A stretch of DNA of 64,000 nt from Enterococcus_K sp051713825 (GTDB lineage Bacteria > Bacillota > Bacilli > Lactobacillales > Enterococcaceae). The translations under genes and the position numbers were made by a program. How positions within the stretch are numbered: the first letter of the stretch is position 1; each line of letters opens with the position of its first letter. The stretch is from positions 2,232,001 to 2,296,000 of the forward strand of contig NZ_JBIOQR010000001.1 of NCBI RefSeq assembly GCF_051713825.1, read 5' to 3'. Below, piece by piece: positions 1-9,429 of the stretch. Below the pieces are notes generated by a model that searched no databases, was not told the origin of the DNA, and was given only the letters and a program-made list of their open reading frames with translations.

Positions 1-687
1 TGTCACCGACTGCATATATTTTCCATCGACAATTTCGGCTACAGTTAAATAATCAACTGAATCGGATAGTTTAGATGGTGGAAGACTATTATTTACAACA
101 TTAATATCTGTTATCGCATCCTCACCCACGATAGCAACTGAACCACCTGTTATAGCATCTTTAATTTCTTGAGCCAAGTTAGACATCTTCACCTGTCCAA
201 CGCCATTTTTATCAACTTTCTCCATCTGGACATTTTCAACATCTGATTTAAATTGATTGTTTTCAGCTAGAGCTTGAACTAACGCGCTAAATTCGGCTTT
301 TCCAACAATTCCCACTGCCTCCCCCATCAATTTCTGAACCGTGAGTTCAAACTGTTTAGTAAACGTACTCCTACCATTCTGCAAGATTTGTATACTTGCT
401 ACTACTGTGCCAGGTGTCATCATATGCTGCGGGTACTCAATGCGATAGATACTATTAGCTCTATCAATCAACGTTAACGCTGATAAATCTGTCAGTCCAC
501 TTGCTTGGTTTTGCCAGCGAAGGTTTAGTGTGAGCCCTGGTACCTCACCGATAACACCATTATTAGTTATTTGTACGGTCAATGTACGTCCCTTGTAATC
601 ACCCTGAGACACAAATTGACGTTGAATGAAACTGTCGTTAGCCTTATCAATCACTAAGTCAACGTCTCTAAATTGATTTAAATCCAA
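1..687 (-). CDS. Phage baseplate upper protein (BppU-like), 5' part
   Basis: The frame is open for 229 codons and runs off the left edge, so the C-terminus is missing. The start is a TTG at 687-685, placed 8 nt after a strong AAAGGAG ribosome site; no ATG fits. The N-terminus (MDLNQFRDVDLVIDKAND) followed by a beta-rich segment with QFVSQGDYKGRTL and NLRWQN matches my knowledge of the BppU N-terminal family (DUF2479), which links receptor-binding proteins to the baseplate of siphoviruses of Gram-positive hosts. It lies directly downstream of the tail endopeptidase gene, where such genes usually sit. The family call is from pattern recognition, not a search. Confidence 0.75.
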   Translation of the reverse strand, partial: MDLNQFRDVDLVIDKANDSFIQRQFVSQGDYKGRTLTVQITNNGVIGEVPGLTLNLRWQNQASGLTDLSALTLIDRANSIYRIEYPQHMMTPGTVVASIQILQNGRSTFTKQFELTVQKLMGEAVGIVGKAEFSALVQALAENNQFKSDVENVQMEKVDKNGVGQVKMSNLAQEIKDAITGGSVAIVGEDAITDINVVNNSLPPSKLSDSVDYLTVAEIVDGKYMQSVT

Positions 688-705
688 ATGTTTTCAACTC
701 CTTTA

Positions 706-3468
706 TTATTTTGGCGGAATTACAATCGATGAAATATCACTTGAGCTATAATATTCTCGCTCAAGCTTTCCAGCTATCCTACCTAGTTCCGTATTCTGTT
801 CATACGTTTGAATCTTTCCATTATCCAAACCTCTTATCACACCAGTGTGACCATAGTAGTTATCAGCATTCCAGCTGCCCACACGTCCGCCTTTTGACCA
901 GTTTATAAGCGCACCAACAACCAACTGATCTTTTGAGGGATTCTGAATCACCTTCCATCCGACAGCCTGCCAATCGTAGGCGATTCCGATATCAGACGCT
1001 GCAGATGTGTCACCGATGACGTGACTCAAAGCGTATTGAGTTCCAGCGCCCATGCCGCAACCGCCTAAAAAACCCGAATATTCAGCAGATAAACCATAAC
1101 ATTCGCCGTTCCCGATACGTTGGCCGACAAGTGTTTCGAGATGTTTTAATCCGGCTTCGCCAGTTTCAGTGCTTGGTTTTAGATCTTTGAATCTGTTATA
1201 CCAATAATTTGCGGCTTCAACACGCTGACCTAATTCTTCCACTCCTGCACGCTCATAGTTTTTTAGGAAAGCTAATGTAGCTGTACTTATGTCACTTGTA
1301 ATTTTAAATCCAGCAACTGTGAGTGGATCAACAGCTCCAATCCATTGACCATTAAACATTGTCCATTCCAATAGCCTTGCCTGTGCTCCCATGGTTTTAT
1401 AATCAGCCTTAATTCCGGCTGCAGCCATTAATCGTTGAACATATTCTCTCCCATCATAAGTGGGTGAGCCAATCAATGGATATGCTGAACCGTCCCATTG
1501 AACAATTCCATAAGCTGGGCCACCTACTTGGTCTGTGTCTGGATTCATCGTTCCGCCTGTCTCTCTACTGGCATTACCTAAAATTCCAGCAGCTGCTTGT
1601 TTAGTGTATCCGTTAGCTGTTAAAAATGCCCATAAATCCCAAGCCCATTTTTCGGTGTCAGTGGTTAGTTCGGGAGGATAACCGCCTGTTCCTGTTCCGC
1701 CACCTCCGCCAGGGCCTCCACCTTGACCAGGGATAACGGGTTTGCCATCGACGCGCAAAGTTCCTTGAATATTTAGATCGCCTAAATGTATAGATCCGCC
1801 CTTAGGAAGCATAATCAGACCTTTCCCTTCAGTCGGAGACAGCAGCACAAACTTGTCATTTCCTCTAATAACCACCGAGTTGTCTTCTATCGGCTCTGAC
1901 GTCATAGCATCAGGAAATGGATTACCGATTGAATCAGTTGTTCCCATAGTCCCTATTTGTTCGCCAGTTGTGCTCCAAAACTCCATGCCTCTTTTTGTAA
2001 GCTCCATGATTTTTTTATTCTTATTCCAAGCTTGTAGAGTACCTGATACCATTCTCAAGATATCTCCCATACCATTAAATGAGGTCTCTAAAATATCCGC
2101 ACGAATAAGACCTGTACGGATAAAATCAGCATTTAAAATACCGTCGATTGACCAGGCATTTAAGAAAGGACCTAGCCAACCAGTCTGAGAAAATCCGATA
2201 CCTTTGTTGTTAATAGCAATCACGTCTTTGGCAGTGTCGCGAGAATCGGTATCCATGTAGTAAGTAGTGTGCGGCTTATTTTTGGGATACTGAAGCACGC
2301 TCCCGCCTTCGACTCCATTTATAAGGTTAGTCACATAATCGACAAATTCGGACATGTAGCCCTTTTTGGTTAATGTCTTAATTGTCTCTTGCAGCTCATA
2401 ATTTTGTTGTTGGTAAAACGCTATACGAGCATCACCTGCAGTAATCTGTTTGTTTTTTTCGTTTAATGAATCATAAACGACACTAGTAATCTTCGTATCA
2501 ATTTCAATGTCATACAAACTGTGATAAACAGAAAAAGTATCAAACAAACCGTAATTTTTTATCTTAGCGAATTCTTTTGCTTCTTCTGAGTCAGTCAATT
2601 TTTCGATTTCTAGTTCAATACTTATTTTTGGTTTGTCTGATCCAGGATTGATTGACTTGAAGTATTTACTAGCCACCTTATTAAGACTAGCTAGATCCTT
2701 CACACCTTGTTCTTCGGTAAATTGAATATGCCGCGCACGAACATCTGGATAATTCTTTACTAAGTCACTTAAAACTGGACTTCCGTAAATCCGTTTCGTT
2801 GTGCCATCACCCTCGCTTTGCAAGTCTGCATAAGGTAATACTTTGGTGGTGATTGATTCATAATCAATTTTAATTTTTAAGCCCTGTAGATCTTTGCCAT
2901 AACGGACAGTACCGAGGTTGTCTCGTCCTCTACGTCTCAAGAGAGATAGTTTAAAGGGTTCTCGTTTGATTTCTCCGCCCCAGTATTGTAATAGACTCCC
3001 TTGCTCCCCAACAATACAATTGAGTACGTTTCGAGCTTCAAACGTTGTAGATGACGTGGTGGTGATGTCAGAATAAAGTTTAATATCTGACCCCTCATCC
3101 ATACCGTTTGTAATTGCAGACATTGCTTCAGTACCATTGCTAGAATCTATCTTGACGTATTGTACTTCACGATTACCTAGCTTGTAGGTGCGCGATTGGG
3201 CATAGATTAGTATAGAGTTGTTAATCGTATCCTTATACGTGTTTTTAATTTCGAAAACGTGGTATTCTTCTTGATCGTTTGGCTTGGCCTTAATCTGATA
3301 GCCGTTTTCAAAATAATCAGAAAAACGACTCATCAATGGATATTCTAGTTCTAGTTCATATTTACCGTTTGCTTCCTCTGTGACATCACATCTAGTAGTG
3401 TCAGCGAGGAAGCCTAGTCCATTATGCGCAAAATCTGTTTCTCTTGGTTCGTAAATGATAGGAGTCAT
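706..3468 (-). CDS. Tail endopeptidase / tail-tip lysin with lysozyme and CHAP domains
   Basis: About 920 residues. The ATG at 3468 overlaps the upstream stop as ATGA, so it is preferred to an in-frame upstream start at 3522. The N-terminal third resembles prophage endopeptidase tail (Tal) proteins. A glycine-rich linker near residue 580 leads to a phage tail lysozyme domain (GILGNASRETGG...GIVQWDG), then a CHAP amidase domain whose catalytic Cys and His are probably C790 (GNGECYGL) and H874 (YGHTGVI). The protein should sit at the tail tip and open peptidoglycan locally during DNA injection. It follows dit and precedes the BppU-like gene in one late operon. Two different murein-degrading domains in one tail protein is common in this group. 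Confidence 0.88.
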   Translation of the reverse strand: MTPIIYEPRETDFAHNGLGFLADTTRCDVTEEANGKYELELEYPLMSRFSDYFENGYQIKAKPNDQEEYHVFEIKNTYKDTINNSILIYAQSRTYKLGNREVQYVKIDSSNGTEAMSAITNGMDEGSDIKLYSDITTTSSTTFEARNVLNCIVGEQGSLLQYWGGEIKREPFKLSLLRRRGRDNLGTVRYGKDLQGLKIKIDYESITTKVLPYADLQSEGDGTTKRIYGSPVLSDLVKNYPDVRARHIQFTEEQGVKDLASLNKVASKYFKSINPGSDKPKISIELEIEKLTDSEEAKEFAKIKNYGLFDTFSVYHSLYDIEIDTKITSVVYDSLNEKNKQITAGDARIAFYQQQNYELQETIKTLTKKGYMSEFVDYVTNLINGVEGGSVLQYPKNKPHTTYYMDTDSRDTAKDVIAINNKGIGFSQTGWLGPFLNAWSIDGILNADFIRTGLIRADILETSFNGMGDILRMVSGTLQAWNKNKKIMELTKRGMEFWSTTGEQIGTMGTTDSIGNPFPDAMTSEPIEDNSVVIRGNDKFVLLSPTEGKGLIMLPKGGSIHLGDLNIQGTLRVDGKPVIPGQGGGPGGGGGTGTGGYPPELTTDTEKWAWDLWAFLTANGYTKQAAAGILGNASRETGGTMNPDTDQVGGPAYGIVQWDGSAYPLIGSPTYDGREYVQRLMAAAGIKADYKTMGAQARLLEWTMFNGQWIGAVDPLTVAGFKITSDISTATLAFLKNYERAGVEELGQRVEAANYWYNRFKDLKPSTETGEAGLKHLETLVGQRIGNGECYGLSAEYSGFLGGCGMGAGTQYALSHVIGDTSAASDIGIAYDWQAVGWKVIQNPSKDQLVVGALINWSKGGRVGSWNADNYYGHTGVIRGLDNGKIQTYEQNTELGRIAGKLEREYYSSSDISSIVIPPK

Positions 3469-4199
3469 ATTTTCGTGCACCACCTTGGTTGTATTCTGAA
3501 TTCCTTCACATTTCCACTCCATCTAAATTCATTCATCCCGATTTTTAATGCAGGAAAGTTTTTGAATTTTGTTTTTTTGTCTTGTGACTCAAGAATGCCG
3601 TCAACGATCCGGTAAGATTCTTGAAACATAGAATCAATAATAATTTCGTTCCCAACATTCGTTAAATCAAACTTCTGGTCATTGATCCAAAAAGAAATAT
3701 CCCCCGAACCTAAAATCTGAATCTTAGGTTTCGAAGGATACTTTTCGCTATTATTAATCTTTTTCTTGTTGCTAATCCATTGTTGTCCAACTCGCGCAGT
3801 CTTAAACGGTCGTAAGCTAACTGTAAATTCGAACGGGATTAAGTGCCCATTCTTCCTTGTCCCACTAAAAAGTGGAGGACTAGTGACAACTGCTTGATAG
3901 ATATAGTGTTCATCAAAGTAACAGATAAACTCGGAATAGTTATCCATATCCAACCAAGCTCTTATTCTATCTTCCAAATTGTGAACATTTTCCAAGTCTT
4001 CTGCTTTCGCGTAACAAGAAATAGTCCACTCTACATTCTTGTAGTAAGCATAATCGACCACAAATGAATCGTTGCCCGGTCGTTCTCTTAATTCGATAAC
4101 TCGACCAGCGGAGAGACGTTCTGGCCGATCACGCATGTAAGCATTAAACTCTTCGCTGTGTAATCCGTTGATTTTAAATTGACCTCTTTTAAATTCCAC
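3465..4199 (-). CDS. Distal tail protein (Dit)
   Basis: About 244 residues. I chose the GTG at 4199 because AAGGAGG lies 8 nt before it; it overlaps the tape measure stop by 11 nt. Position between tape measure and Tal, length, and the N-terminal pattern (VEFKRGQFKINGLHSEEF, then RPERL..GR..ELRERPG) fit Dit proteins of siphoviruses of Gram-positive hosts, which form the hexameric hub joining tail tube to baseplate. The C-terminus carries the FRWSGNVKEFRIQPRW segment typical of the family's galectin-like domain. It ends in ATGA overlap with the endopeptidase gene, which suggests translational coupling. Confidence 0.8.
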   Translation of the reverse strand: MEFKRGQFKINGLHSEEFNAYMRDRPERLSAGRVIELRERPGNDSFVVDYAYYKNVEWTISCYAKAEDLENVHNLEDRIRAWLDMDNYSEFICYFDEHYIYQAVVTSPPLFSGTRKNGHLIPFEFTVSLRPFKTARVGQQWISNKKKINNSEKYPSKPKIQILGSGDISFWINDQKFDLTNVGNEIIIDSMFQESYRIVDGILESQDKKTKFKNFPALKIGMNEFRWSGNVKEFRIQPRWCTKI

Positions 4200-7038
4200 T
4201 GAATGCCCCTCCTTTTGGTGCGTCATCACGTTTTCGTACATCGTTAATGTATTTTACAAACTTTTGCGCCATCTGCATCATTTGTGCTTCTGGCAAGTCA
4301 CCAAATGCTTGCAATTGTACATTAAACGTATCGCCTTCAACTGTGGCACTATTTAGACTATCTCTAGACAAAGTGCTATTTCTATCGTCAGAAAATGAGC
4401 CGTTTTCTTGTTGCGATTTCACTCGGATCGTTGGCAATTCAGTTGGTAAGTCAGTCATTTGAGTCACGGCATTGTTTAATGTAGATTGTTCCTCTTCAAT
4501 CCCTTTAACTACACCCAACACAATGTTCTTACCAACCATGTCACGCATCCACCGCGATGGTGAGTGAATATCTAACGCATCAGTAATCCAGTCTTTAATA
4601 TTGCCAGCAATATCTTTGACACCTTGCTTTAACTCATTCCATTTTTCATGGATACCGTTAATCAATCCATCGATGATATTTTTACCAACTTCAAGTAAAT
4701 CAATTTCTTTCAGTTCGTCAAACGTTTTTCCAACATTATCAACCGCATCAGTAACGCTCTTTTTAAGATTATCCCAAGCGTCCTTAGCACCTTGTACAAT
4801 GCCTTCCCACAGACCTTTCAAGAAATCTCCGATTGAGTTCCACGCATCGACAGTGAATTGTTTAATATTATCCCAAGTATCTGCTGCGGTTTGTATCATG
4901 TTATCCCATAATCCAGCGAAGAAATCTTTCACAGCATTCCAAGTGTCCTCAGCTGATTGTTTCATGTTTTCCCAAGTATCGACTACTGATTGCTTTAAAG
5001 CTTCCCACGAGTCAATTGCGCCCTGTTTAATACCTTCCCAAAGACCGGAGAAAAATTCTTTCACTGCATTCCATGTGTCACTTGCTATCTGAGATAATTC
5101 ATTCCAAATGTTAGTGATAGACATCTTTAAACCTAGCCAAATATTTAATGCAGCCATCTTGATGTTAAGCATAAAGTTGCTAATCGTATCGGTAATAGCT
5201 TGCCAAATTTCACCTGCCGCTTCCGTGATATTATTCCAAACAGCAATCATATTGTTCTTGGCTTCTTCCCATCCCCCAGTAATCATGGATGTAACAAATA
5301 AGACAGGTGCCAATACAACGTTTTTTAAGATGGTAAATAAGCTTTTTGCAATTTTACCAAGATTCGTCCATAGATTTTTCAAGAATAATGACATGTGGGT
5401 AAAAGCATTTCGAACACCGTAAATCAAAGGCCCCACTCGGCTCATAATGCCATCAACTAAATCACTAAAAATGGAAGTAACAGTATCTACAATTCCGTTC
5501 CACGTATCTGCAAACCACTGCTTGATATTTCCCCATGTTTCTTTGACACCTTCAATCGCATTCGATGCGCCTTCTTTCAGACCGTCCCAAAAACCTGCGA
5601 CACCTTCTTTCATGCCATTCCAGACATCGGCAAACCATTGTTTAGTTCCGTCCCAAGCTTCTTTAATTCCATCAACTGCGTTACTAGCACCCTCTTTAAG
5701 ACCATCCCAAAGACTAGCAAAAAACTCTAATGTATTTTCCCAAGCTTTTACAGCCCATTCAGCAGCTGCAGAAAAAGCCTTCTTGATACCATCCCAAATC
5801 TTGATAACAGCTTTCCGAAAGTCCTCGTTTGTGTTCCACAGGTAGATGATATAGCCTACTAACATAACAATCGCCGATACTAAAACAGTGACCCAATTCG
5901 CTTTCATAACTGCGTTTAAAATACGTTGTGCAAGTGTCACTCCTTCTGTCGCTGTGCCCCATGCCTTGAATGCTTTTGTGATGGTACTTATCGTATTTTG
6001 AATTTTAAGAACTGCTGTAAATGTCACTAAGTAACCCGTTAGCCCCATAATTAAAGGGATGAAGGGTTCGATTTTATCGTACAAATCCTTAGCGCCTTTG
6101 ATAAGCCCAGGTATTGCATCGGCAAACTTAGACAACCCTTTTTCTAGCGCAGCACCTTTTTCAGCAATGATTTCTGCAATGCTGCCAAATCCGGCATCTT
6201 GCAAGCCTTCATTAATTTTTGTAATGATATTACCAACGCCACGGACAGCTGCAGTCTTTGCATTGGCGATTCCTGTTTTAATTCCATCAGTGGAATCTTT
6301 AGCAATTTTTTCTAGGGATTTAAGACCGCCACCGCCGTTTTTATTCATGTCCATCAGCTTTTGAGTGAAATCCTTAACAGTTAACTCACCACTACCAAAC
6401 GCTTCTTTCATGGCGGACATGCTCGTACCTGATTCTTTGGCCATAGCATTTAATACTGGTGTTAATCCTGAATTTCTTAATGAGTTCCACGTTTGAGCGT
6501 CAAGTGGACCGTCCATAGGCAGTTGTGATAACTGCATAATTGCATTATCCACCATTTCAGTTGTTCCGCCGAACCCAAGGATTGCGTTGTTTAACCCGGA
6601 GAATACTTTTTGACCTAAATCAATATCGTCGTAAGTAGCAGTTAAAGCGGTCATACCTCGAACCGCCGTATCTAACGGTGTAGGTAGTCCAGCAATGGAC
6701 TTCTGTAGATTCTTCATGGCTTTTTTTGTTTCCGTAGTCTGGAAGCCCATATTTTCAAATACTCGATTTGAGTTTTTAAGCGTGTCTACACGACTAATTG
6801 CGCCATCTAAATTACTGGAAATTATGCCAATTCCTGATGAAATAATTTTACTTGCTCCACTGGCTAAAAAATTACCGACAAACGATGTCCAAATACTGCC
6901 TAGGGAGCGACCGCCTCGTCTACTAGTATTGTCTACCTGACCATCAAACTTGTTCAGTTTTTTTACAGCCCCATCTAAGCCAGCAGAAAATCCCGACTCA
7001 TCAAGTATCATCTTCAATACTAAATCTTCATTGTTCAA
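4189..7038 (-). CDS. Tape measure protein
   Basis: 949 residues. The start is a TTG at 7038 preceded by GGGGGTGA at a good distance. The product sets tail length and is ejected with the DNA. The N-terminal region (MTALTATYDD, SGLTPVLNAMAKESG) matches the conserved tape-measure domain; hydrophobic stretches near residues 330-400 may be membrane-inserting. From about residue 410 to 820 there are many Trp-rich imperfect repeats of the form W-N-x-(V/I)-K-x-F-F-x-G-L-W, probably helical and tiling the tail lumen. It is the longest gene of the tail module and lies just after the chaperone frameshift pair, as expected. Confidence 0.92.
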   Translation of the reverse strand: MNNEDLVLKMILDESGFSAGLDGAVKKLNKFDGQVDNTSRRGGRSLGSIWTSFVGNFLASGASKIISSGIGIISSNLDGAISRVDTLKNSNRVFENMGFQTTETKKAMKNLQKSIAGLPTPLDTAVRGMTALTATYDDIDLGQKVFSGLNNAILGFGGTTEMVDNAIMQLSQLPMDGPLDAQTWNSLRNSGLTPVLNAMAKESGTSMSAMKEAFGSGELTVKDFTQKLMDMNKNGGGGLKSLEKIAKDSTDGIKTGIANAKTAAVRGVGNIITKINEGLQDAGFGSIAEIIAEKGAALEKGLSKFADAIPGLIKGAKDLYDKIEPFIPLIMGLTGYLVTFTAVLKIQNTISTITKAFKAWGTATEGVTLAQRILNAVMKANWVTVLVSAIVMLVGYIIYLWNTNEDFRKAVIKIWDGIKKAFSAAAEWAVKAWENTLEFFASLWDGLKEGASNAVDGIKEAWDGTKQWFADVWNGMKEGVAGFWDGLKEGASNAIEGVKETWGNIKQWFADTWNGIVDTVTSIFSDLVDGIMSRVGPLIYGVRNAFTHMSLFLKNLWTNLGKIAKSLFTILKNVVLAPVLFVTSMITGGWEEAKNNMIAVWNNITEAAGEIWQAITDTISNFMLNIKMAALNIWLGLKMSITNIWNELSQIASDTWNAVKEFFSGLWEGIKQGAIDSWEALKQSVVDTWENMKQSAEDTWNAVKDFFAGLWDNMIQTAADTWDNIKQFTVDAWNSIGDFLKGLWEGIVQGAKDAWDNLKKSVTDAVDNVGKTFDELKEIDLLEVGKNIIDGLINGIHEKWNELKQGVKDIAGNIKDWITDALDIHSPSRWMRDMVGKNIVLGVVKGIEEEQSTLNNAVTQMTDLPTELPTIRVKSQQENGSFSDDRNSTLSRDSLNSATVEGDTFNVQLQAFGDLPEAQMMQMAQKFVKYINDVRKRDDAPKGGAFSGI

Positions 7039-7049
7039 AGCGTCACCCC

Positions 7050-7606
7050 CTAAAACATTGTATTTTCATCAAGATATTTCAAATCGTTGAATTCTTTGAC
7101 TGCATCACGAAAGGCCAATAGCTTCATCAATTCGCCCATATCCGTAGCTTCTATCTCGTTAAAAGTCCAACCGTTTTCTAACAGTTGGACTTTTAACTCA
7201 GCTTCTCGATAGAGAGGTGTTTCGGCTATCCGTGGATGATAAAGAAGGTCTGTTACTTTTTTTTCTGTTCGGCATAGATTGCATCGTAACCTTGAGTGAC
7301 AGAACCTAATAACTGACCGGTCATTTTTAAAATTTCACGAGCGTCCATGCCGTCTAAAAATTCTTGACCAGTGAATTGACCTTCGAAAATTACGTCAGCG
7401 ATAAAGTCATAGCATTTACGTAAGACTGGCCGGATTTCTTCCATTTCATTCGTTTGAGTGGATTCTTCTAGTTCACCCTGAAGCTGAATCGCGTCTTCCA
7501 TAACAGAACCTGGTAACATTTCGGCAGACTTGAACTGTTTCTTTTGATACTTACCTTCATCGTTTTTAAAATTTAATTTGATTGTTGTTTGTAATTTGCT
7601 AGCCAT
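7050..7606 (-). CDS. Tail assembly chaperone, -1 frameshift product (gpGT type)
   Basis: The upstream chaperone frame ends with CAG AAA AAA AAG TAA. A -1 slip on A AAA AAG continues translation in another frame for about 68 codons to a TAG at 7052-7050. The extension contains LLENGWTFNEIEATD and KLLAFRDAVKEFNDL, a pattern seen in the frameshifted second chaperone of many Firmicutes siphoviruses. There is no separate ribosome site or start for this frame, and it fills the otherwise empty interval before the tape measure gene. The long form is expected to bind the tape measure and recruit tail subunits. Confidence 0.85.
7253..7606 (-). CDS. Tail assembly chaperone, short form (gpG type)
   Basis: 117 residues, ATG at 7606. 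Acidic, helical protein (QGELEESTQTNEMEEI, VLRKCYDFIADVIFEGQ) located between the major tail protein and the tape measure, the conserved place for the lambda gpG-like chaperone. It ends in a lysine run encoded by eight A residues and a G, then TAA, which is the slip site for making the longer fusion. Identification rests on position, size and the frameshift architecture rather than on a strongly conserved motif. Confidence 0.85.
   Translation of the reverse strand: MASKLQTTIKLNFKNDEGKYQKKQFKSAEMLPGSVMEDAIQLQGELEESTQTNEMEEIRPVLRKCYDFIADVIFEGQFTGQEFLDGMDAREILKMTGQLLGSVTQGYDAIYAEQKKK
7256..7262 (-). promoter_or_regulatory. Programmed -1 ribosomal frameshift site (A AAA AAG)
   Basis: The heptamer A AAA AAG lies in register with the upstream frame and directly precedes its TAA stop (7255-7253). 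It is the classical bacterial -1 slippery sequence. The overlapping frame stays open for about 200 nt with phage-chaperone-like coding content. Confidence 0.85.
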
Positions 7607-7608
7607 TA

Positions 7609-8229
7609 TTATTCTCCTTTGTCTGCTTTAGTTTTTAATTTAGCCGGTGTAAAATCAGCTGGTTTAGTTACAGTTTTAAACCAATTTTCAATAACTTCTG
7701 GATCCACATTCTCATCGTCAGAATCCACAGACCACATATAACCAACCCCTGGAATATCAACGAAATTTCCGGTCCATTCGGGATGTGTAAAGGAAACAGT
7801 TGAACCTTCCAATGTTGTAGATTCATCAGCTGACAAACTGAACTGTCCCTTGTAAAAAATCGTATAACGATGATGCCCATTAGATTTCATTCGACGGTAT
7901 GCAAAAGCTCCATCTGGTGCAATGTCATCAGCAGAACGTAGAACACCGCCACCTACTATTTTAGAGCCTGTCAATTCCGCAAGAATCTTATTTGCGTACC
8001 CGTTAGTAGTTAACGAGATTTCAGCACCACCGAACGCAGTGAACTGGTCTTGGATAGTTCCATCTCCATAGTCGGGTGTCGTCTCGTAATTAAGTGTTGG
8101 GTTAATACTGACAGCTGTTCCGATTGTTACAGCTGGTCCATAGGTTGGGAAATCTCCCGTTTCATCCGTCAATGGAAACCATGTTGGCTTTTCCACGGAA
8201 ATAATTCCTACTTTACTTTTCTTTGCCAT
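7609..8229 (-). CDS. Major tail tube protein
   Basis: 206 residues. It contains patterns typical of the phi13/TP901-1-like major tail protein group: an N-terminal segment with VEKPTWFPLTDETG, a middle region with GGAEISLTTNGYANKILAELTG and YRRMKSNGHHRYTIFYKG, and a C-terminal acidic-then-lysine-rich tail. It polymerises into the non-contractile tail tube. It sits between the tail-terminator-like gene and the chaperone pair, and the adjacent genes overlap or abut, showing a single late transcription unit. Confidence 0.85.
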   Translation of the reverse strand: MAKKSKVGIISVEKPTWFPLTDETGDFPTYGPAVTIGTAVSINPTLNYETTPDYGDGTIQDQFTAFGGAEISLTTNGYANKILAELTGSKIVGGGVLRSADDIAPDGAFAYRRMKSNGHHRYTIFYKGQFSLSADESTTLEGSTVSFTHPEWTGNFVDIPGVGYMWSVDSDDENVDPEVIENWFKTVTKPADFTPAKLKTKADKGE

Positions 8230-8625
8230 TTAAATTTCACTCCATTCAATTTTTTGAGGGAATGCGACATTAAAACTAATGTGTGGCACACCGTCAGATT
8301 CATAAGCTAGATAATTGTCGGGAAACACTTGATTCCCATCAATATTCAGCACATTAAAAAAAGACCCACATTGTGCTATGAGGTCTTCAATCATTTGTTT
8401 TGATTCAGTTGTTTCTTTATTGTCAATAAACGCAACATCAACCAGATACACTTTGTTTTGGACATTTAAACCTACGTTATCCGTTCCGCCTTCGTCAACT
8501 GACAAGACAAGATAAAAAGGTTTTGACGACTGCATAACAGAATCTAAATAGATAGTCGCGTCCGCTTTGATTGCTTTTAAAGTGGATGTAATCACCTTAA
8601 TAATTCGAGCCTTGATAAGCATCAC
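8230..8625 (-). CDS. Tail terminator / tail completion protein
   Basis: 131 residues. The gene overlaps the HK97-gp10-like gene by 4 nt upstream and abuts the major tail gene downstream. The opening (IKARIIKVITSTLKAIKADATIYLDSV) followed by alternating strands (PFYLVLSVDEGG, NKVYLVDVAFIDN) is the usual layout of the minor tail terminators that cap the tube next to the head. Assignment is mainly from gene order and fold-like pattern; the exact family is uncertain. Confidence 0.65.
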   Translation of the reverse strand: MMLIKARIIKVITSTLKAIKADATIYLDSVMQSSKPFYLVLSVDEGGTDNVGLNVQNKVYLVDVAFIDNKETTESKQMIEDLIAQCGSFFNVLNIDGNQVFPDNYLAYESDGVPHISFNVAFPQKIEWSEI

Positions 8626-9068
8626 CCCTTCTTAGCAATAACGATAGCCATCTGCTTAAATCGACGTGGAATGTAGGTCATGTGAGCTAAGTTTTGAGCT
8701 TTTTGGAGCATGAACTTACCTTTTACGAAACCATTTGTTTTTCTCGTTAGTTTGAATCTTCCTAGTTTTACAACAGTTTTGCTTTTTCTGGTCCTGTGTC
8801 CATCATTTACATATTTGAAATACGGCTCATTGTTAATCAAGGCGCCGACTATACGACCACTTGATAATCTACGTGCTTTTACGATTCGATACCCACGTCT
8901 TAAATCGCCCGATTTGACAGGAGTTAACGGAACAATAAGCTCCATTATTTTACCTAACGAATCGTTAACCATAGCCGTTCCTTCCCGTTCTGCTACTGGT
9001 GTCCACTTCTTCAAGTTAGCGATAACTTTGTCAGCGTTTGAACTCATGCTGTATCCTTGTTTAGCCAT
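8622..9068 (-). CDS. HK97 gp10-like head-tail joining protein
   Basis: 148 residues, basic. The segment LTPVKSGDLRRGYRI followed by NNEPYFKYVNDGHRTRK is a hallmark of the HK97-gp10 family (head-tail completion). An internal C-terminal motif, ARRFKQMAIVIAKKG-like, is also typical. The gene overlaps both neighbours by a few bases, consistent with tight coupling in the connector cluster. Confidence 0.82.
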   Translation of the reverse strand: MAKQGYSMSSNADKVIANLKKWTPVAEREGTAMVNDSLGKIMELIVPLTPVKSGDLRRGYRIVKARRLSSGRIVGALINNEPYFKYVNDGHRTRKSKTVVKLGRFKLTRKTNGFVKGKFMLQKAQNLAHMTYIPRRFKQMAIVIAKKG

Positions 9069-9429
9069 CTATTTCACTTCCTATCAGTCCAATTTCTGTG
9101 TGGCTAGGATAAAAGAAAGGTTTTTTAGCAAACAATACTAGAACATGCCCAGTCGACTGAGTAATAGTTAATCTATCGCCCTTAATTACATCAATGCCTG
9201 GAGCCATGAAAAGCTTCTGTTCCTCTTGCGTCACATTGACCACATTTGTATGCTCAACCACTGCAAGTCCACTTTGGCTGCCTTGTGATAGGCCACACGG
9301 CAATGGTGAATCGTATACTAGTTGATAGGTTTGTTCCGTTAGCCCTGTTTCATCATTTTCGACATCCATTAACCGCTCAATAACACAAGTGTCGAGATAG
9401 GTACTTGCTAACACATCTGCTTCGTTCAT
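9061..9429 (-). CDS. Head closure / head-tail stopper protein
   Basis: 122 residues, overlapping the next gene by 8 nt and the previous one by 1 nt. Its position between the connector-like gene (9429-9770) and the gp10-like gene matches that of head-closure proteins. The beta-rich sequence (YLDTCVIERLMDVENDETGLTEQ, LPCGLSQ) is typical of small phage stopper proteins. No catalytic motif is visible. Function is inferred from synteny. Confidence 0.65.
   Translation of the reverse strand: MNEADVLASTYLDTCVIERLMDVENDETGLTEQTYQLVYDSPLPCGLSQGSQSGLAVVEHTNVVNVTQEEQKLFMAPGIDVIKGDRLTITQSTGHVLVLFAKKPFFYPSHTEIGLIGSEIDG

Noticed and set aside
4601..5845. Several plus-strand open frames opposite the tape measure gene
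   Set aside because: They mirror the Trp-rich repeats of the real gene on the other strand and lack ribosome sites.
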